The notes under the pieces: generated by a model
The model's database searches: none
What the model saw: only the letters and a program-made list of their open reading frames with translations
What the model was told of the DNA's origin: nothing
Translations under genes and position numbers: made by a program
DNA from: Thuidium tamariscinum
Taxonomy: Eukaryota; Streptophyta; Bryopsida; Hypnales; Thuidiaceae
Direction of reading: 5' to 3'
NCBI GenBank assembly: GCA_947034885.2
Contig: OX344756.2
Span: 24,969,489-25,033,488, forward strand
Length of the DNA: 64,000 bases
Shown here: positions 59,801-64,000 of the stretch, in pieces
Position numbering within the stretch: the stretch's first letter is position 1
Layout of the letters: each line of letters begins with the position of its first letter

Positions 59801-60287
59801 GAGCACCACACTTCAGCACCCTACACTCGTGAGCAAAACGGCGTAGCGGAGCGTGCCAATCGTACCATTGTGGAGATGGCAAGGGCCATGATTCATGGCC
59901 AAGGGCTGAAGTTTGAGCTTGGGGGGGACGTGGTGTCCAATGCGGTTTATACAAGGATCCGATGCCCCACACAAGCCTTGACAAGCATGACACCTCAAGA
60001 AGCTTGGAGTGGGATCAGGCCTCATGTGTCTCACATGCTCATCTTTGGGTGCATTGCCTATGCATTGGTTCCAAGTGCCAAGAGGACCAAGTTGGATGCC
60101 AAGGGCATCAAGTGTCTTTCCCTTGGTTATTGTGAGGGAACCAAGGCTTATAGCCTTGGAGTGGAGTTCAGAGGGATAGGGCTGCCCGCACCATCACCAT
60201 GAGCCAACGCAAGTACCTTGAAGAAATTCTCAAGCGCTTCAACATGGAGGAGTGCAAAGCCATAGGTACACCACTTGAGACTCGTGG
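56818..60287 (+). mobile_element. Copia E6, broken relative of E1
   Basis: The 5' LTR at 56818-57073 is type A like E1 and is followed directly by the half-tRNA primer site and a leader close to that of E1. Gag (58001-58657) is of the long type, with WKFKMEMILAEKDLW. The knuckle, protease region, integrase core and a short RT remnant follow. No 3' LTR of its own is recognisable; the copy runs into LTR fragments at 60288. It is broken, with several breaks. Confidence 0.85.
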
Positions 60288-60379
60288 GCTACTCTAATAT
60301 GTACATGTTCTTTAACGTACTCCTAGGGATGTATGTACATGCCACATGGTCTACACTAATATATACAAGCTCTTCAACA
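60288..60379 (-). repeat. Copia LTR fragments
   Basis: Two short reverse-oriented LTR starts are joined head to tail. The second ends TCTTCAACA against the polypurine tract of E7. Confidence 0.7.
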
Positions 60380-62716
60380 CTTCCACTTTGAGAGTGGTCA
60401 AAGGTGCAATGAATTATCATTGCAATCAAGTTTGGGTTGGTCGCTTACCAAGTACGTTACAAAACTATCTCAACACTCTCTTGACCGCTGCCCAACACTT
60501 TACGCCATACTTAGACATGGATTCACAAAAAACACTCATCGATAATGCCAAATCAGCCCTTGTGGCTTCCATGGCATGCTTCAAACAACTCACCGCTACC
60601 TTATAAGGCACACCTTGCATTTCAGCCCTCGCCTCCTCAAATTCGTCATCTATGAGCTTGGGCAACTCCTCATGAGTGTTAAGTGGTGTACCTAGGGCTT
60701 TGCACTCCATTTGCATAGCCCACTCCCACTTGCTTGCATCTCCACAACCCAACACTTCTCCAAGTGTGGTCGCATCTCCAAAGCAAGCTAGGTTGGCTTC
60801 TTCTTCACGTTGTGGGGGAAGAATGTGATTCAGCCACCAATCTCCTAGAGGCCTACGAGTCCTTGCTGGATAACGTGGCTCCTCTTGCTCCTCCAAGGGC
60901 TGATCATCCTCCTTCTCCCTTGGTGAAGTGCTTGGAGAAGGAGCAGCTGATCTCTTCACTTGGGGAGTAGTCACCTTCTTCTTGGGCTCCACCAAGTCCT
61001 CATCTTCCCCTCCTTGCTCTTCATCTTCATCATCTTCCATGTGTACTCTTGGAGTTGGGCCCACCACATGGGCTGGTCCTCCATTTCTCCCACTTGGGCT
61101 CATCTCCAAGAGCTTGGGATCAGCACCTCCATCCTCCAAGAAGGTCACATCTCGACTCTTGATGATCTTCTTGCTCTCCACACACATTAGCCTATAAGCC
61201 TTGGTTCCCTCACAATAACCAAGGAAAAAAGCACTTGATGCCCTTGGCATCCAACTTGGTCCTCTAAGCACTTGGGACCAATGCATAGGCCATGCACCCA
61301 AAAACCGCATGTGGGACACATGGGGCCTAATCCCACTCCAAGCTTCTTGGGGTGTCATGCTTGTCAAGGCTTGGGTGGGGCACAGGTTCCTTGTATAAAC
61401 CGATGTAGACACCGCCTCCCCCGAAAGCTCATACTTCAACCCTTGGCCATGAATCATAGACCTTGCCATCTCCACAATGGTGCGATTTGCACGCTCCGCT
61501 ACGCCGTTTTGTTCACGAGTGTAGGGTGCTGAAGTGTGGTGCTCAATGCCATGGGCCTTCAAGTACTCTTTAAAGGCCTTGGACACATATTCCCCTCCAT
61601 TATCCGACCACAGCACCTTCACCTTGCAATCAGATTGGGCCTCCACAAGGGCCTTCCAAGTCTCAAAACGCCCAAACACCTCACTTTTGCACTTCAGCAT
61701 ATACACCCACACCTTGCGAGAGAAATCATCAATGAAGGTCAAAAATTACCTTGCTCCTCCTATGGTTGTGGTCTTCATCGGCCCACACACATCTGAATGC
61801 ACAAGCTGCAATGGCTTGGTGGCTCGGGTTCCCCCATCCTTGGGGAAGGGCTGCCTTGCTTCCTTGCCCTCAATGCACCCCTTGCACACCATAGAACTCC
61901 AATCATGCTTGCAAGAAGAGAAGTTCAGCCCCTTCACAATGTGTTGGAGACTCTTCATGCTCTTCACATTCAAGTGCCCAAGCCTCCTATGCCAAAGCTC
62001 CACAAGGTCTCCATGAGCTGATCCTTAGGCTGATCCTTGGGCCACACAAGCCAAGGAAGTACCATTCACCTTGGTGAAGTGGAGGGGGTACAAGTGGCCC
62101 TCACGAGGGGCTGATGCTATCAAAACTCCACTGGGTGCCCTCACAACACACACCACCATGTTGAAATGTACCTTCAAACCCTCCAAAGACAATTGGCTCA
62201 CCGAAAGCAAGTTGGCATGCAACTTGGGTACATGGAGCACTTCTTGGATTTGGATCCTCTTGGTCAGCCCCTTCACTTGCACCTCCACAAGGATCTCCCC
62301 CTTGCCAAGGGCCTCCACCATGCCATTGTCTCCCAAATAAATCTTCTTCCCCGAAATGGGCTGATAGGTGTGGAAGGCATCCCGATGGCTGGTCATATGT
62401 TGGGTGGCCCCCGAGTCCACAATCCAAGTAAACATGTTGGCCTTCTCCCCTCCTCCATGGGTGGCAAAGGCAATCTCTTCCTCCTCCTCCTCTTTGGAAG
62501 CTTGGTGTGCACTCTTCTTGTCTTTGTCTTGGCTTCCCTTGCAATCCCTAGCAATGTGTCCTGGTTTGCCACACTTGAAGCACGTCCTTCTCTCCTTGAA
62601 CGCCTTGGTGTTGCCTCCTCTTCCATGTCTTGAGACAAGAGCTGATCGCTCCCCTTGGGACTCATTCTCCTCATCAAACTTGTCAATGATGCGCACGCCT
62701 TCACCTCCACTTGATG
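60380..62716 (-). mobile_element. Copia E7, reduced form, internal part
   Basis: The minus-strand parts are a short N-terminus (IIDKFDEENESQGE), the knuckle CFKCGKPGHIARDC and the protease VDSGATQHM. The integrase and the same short RT-derived tail as E2 and E4 follow. Its 5' LTR and leader are not present, and its 3' LTR survives only as the fragment at 60288-60379. It is broken, with several breaks. Confidence 0.8.
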
Positions 62717-63416
62717 TTGTTGTTGTATGTTCAATAGAGTTGCAGGAATAGGTAGGGAGAGGGTGTGTCCGGATATTGGGTTTATTCGGATTCTTGGGAG
62801 TGTAAATGCAATCTGTGTGTGTTGGTGGATTCCTGATCCCTTAGTGCGATTAGTTTCGGTTTTTCGGTATCTGAAGATAGTCCTAGTCACATGGAGCCAT
62901 AGCTGTTGATATTCCGGACAACTCCAGTTCAAATGGTTGACAGGTTCTTTGGTAACCGGAAATGTGTAGGGAAGGTGACGACTTCTCAATCTGCCCATCC
63001 CGGATTCTACCTAGAGTCTAGACTAATCGAGTAGGCCGTCGTTGTATTTAAGTTAGATTTTGACTAATGTTTCCTTGCGTGACCTGCTAGATGAGAGAGC
63101 TATCCGGTTTAGTTGTGAGGGAGGCTAAGTTAATAGGATTGATGTTGTTTTGTAGTTTTCTTTATTTAAGTGGCACTCTTGACACTCTAAAACGCAAAGG
63201 GTAGGTTGTAAGCTTCCTTCCTTAATCACAATACGCAGATCCCTCTTTGTTCAAAGGTTAAACTCGATTCCGGACACTGGATACTAGGAAAAATCGGAAA
63301 GTATCTTAGGATGTAGGAGGGCTGGACTTGATACCTACTCTCCATTCTGGTTTGGATTCTGTAAGTTTGTAAATAAGAGAGGTCTGTAAAGTTTTAGAGT
63401 ATAATAAGGTAAGATA
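62717..63416. other. Unassigned 700-bp segment between Copia copies
   Basis: It is less AT-rich than intergenic DNA elsewhere and has no recognised gene or repeat. A minus-strand frame to 62998 has no known motif. It may be part of another repeat, for example an unrelated LTR, but no ends are visible. Confidence 0.4.
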
Positions 63417-64000
63417 TGTTGAAAACCATGTACATATTAGTGTAGACCATGTACATACAGCCCTAGGAGTAGCATTAAACACTAGGATAGTGTTAGAGTC
63501 CATTGGGTATTGCTCGTAGTCAAAGGCAGCCCATGAAAGGTAGTTATCCCACATGGTTTGTGGATAACTAGGGAAAGGCTTCTAGCATAAGATCAGCCCA
63601 CTCATGGGTCTTTGTATCTTCCTACCATCTAAGTAAAGCCTTTCATCCATCCATACCTTTGTAATCTCAATAGGTTATGGGCCCACGCACTTGGAGTTGC
63701 GCTTGAGGGTGAAATTCAAATCATTTGGAGGAGATCTTGGAGCTTGGAGAAGCAATCAGCCTTTTGTGTCTCTTCACCTACAAACCATATGGTGTGAGTA
63801 TTCTTTGGAAAAACACACTTTGAGTGCATTTTTAAGAAAAAAAAGGGAAGAGGAAAGTTTTGTTGCTTTCTCATTGGTTGGTTTGTGAGGTTTTGAGTAC
63901 ATTTTGGAGGAGAGGTTGCTTATGGTAGTAATCAGACCTAGTTAGGGCTGGTTGCATGCTCCTAGTTTGAGTTTGCTTTTAGAAGTGTGCATTGAGAGCC
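63417..64000 (+). mobile_element. Copia E8, 5' part, continuing beyond the window
   Basis: A type-C 5' LTR at 63417-63672 (TGTTGAAAACC...CTCAATA) is followed directly by GGTTATGGGCCCAC and by a leader like that of E4. The coding part lies outside the window. Confidence 0.85.

Noticed and set aside
1-64000. tRNA, rRNA, snRNA genes, CRISPR arrays, organelle-like segments
   Set aside because: No cloverleaf, rRNA core or organelle gene sequence was recognised on either strand by reading; this was not an exhaustive computed search.

Overview
The window looks like nuclear DNA of a land plant with a large, repeat-rich genome. A gymnosperm is my best guess, from the long AT-rich intergenic stretches, nested Copia elements, plant-type CACTA ends and a multi-exon plant EF-hand gene; a fern cannot be excluded. 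I see only one clearly intact host gene in 64 kb.

Layout. (1) 1-19.4 kb: AT-rich intergenic DNA with short non-autonomous DNA transposons. One group has TTAA duplications and CCC(C/T)TA-type ends (a partial copy at 1-406, then 1449-2083, 6692-7635, and 17747-18907 with 18178-18699 nested in it). A second group has GGGTNATTGCAAGAAAG ends (about 10.79, 11.75, 15.46 and 16.46 kb, plus a weak piece near 4.9 kb). There is also one TA-flanked mariner-type MITE (2907-3178). (2) 19.4-24.2 kb: a less AT-rich island with a 7-coding-exon, 400-residue, ER-type EF-hand protein (CREC/reticulocalbin-like, 21135-23745, + strand), probably with a 5' UTR intron. (3) 24.2-24.9 kb: another TTAA element. (4) 25003-40864: a large decayed piggyBac-type element with TTAA at both ends, matching 15-16 bp terminal inverted repeats and a recognisable DDE transposase pseudogene (28275-30040). 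It was split by a 9.4-kb Copia LTR retrotransposon (E1, 31170-40577, duplication TTTCA), which was itself split by an opposite-strand Copia (E2, 32620-36771, duplication TTG(T/C)G). (5) 41.5-46.3 kb: a 1-kb TTAA element, then a non-autonomous CACTA element (43176-46309, duplication TAA) that holds a smaller CACTA foldback MITE and a solo Copia LTR, and that splits a once continuous unknown reading frame. (6) 46.5-64 kb: a cluster of related Copia copies (E4-E8), solo LTRs and LTR fragments, a Ty3-type protease fragment and a relic of unknown coiled-coil reading frames.

The nesting gives a relative chronology: piggyBac first, then E1 (6 differences between its 256-bp LTRs), then E2 (2 differences). 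All five visible 5' LTR junctions in the Copia family carry a primer site complementary to the anticodon arm of initiator tRNA-Met, the arrangement known from Drosophila copia. The two most unusual signals are the number of TTAA/CCC (piggyBac-hallmark) elements around a piggyBac transposase relic, and the recurrence of one internally reduced Copia form beside its full-length relative.
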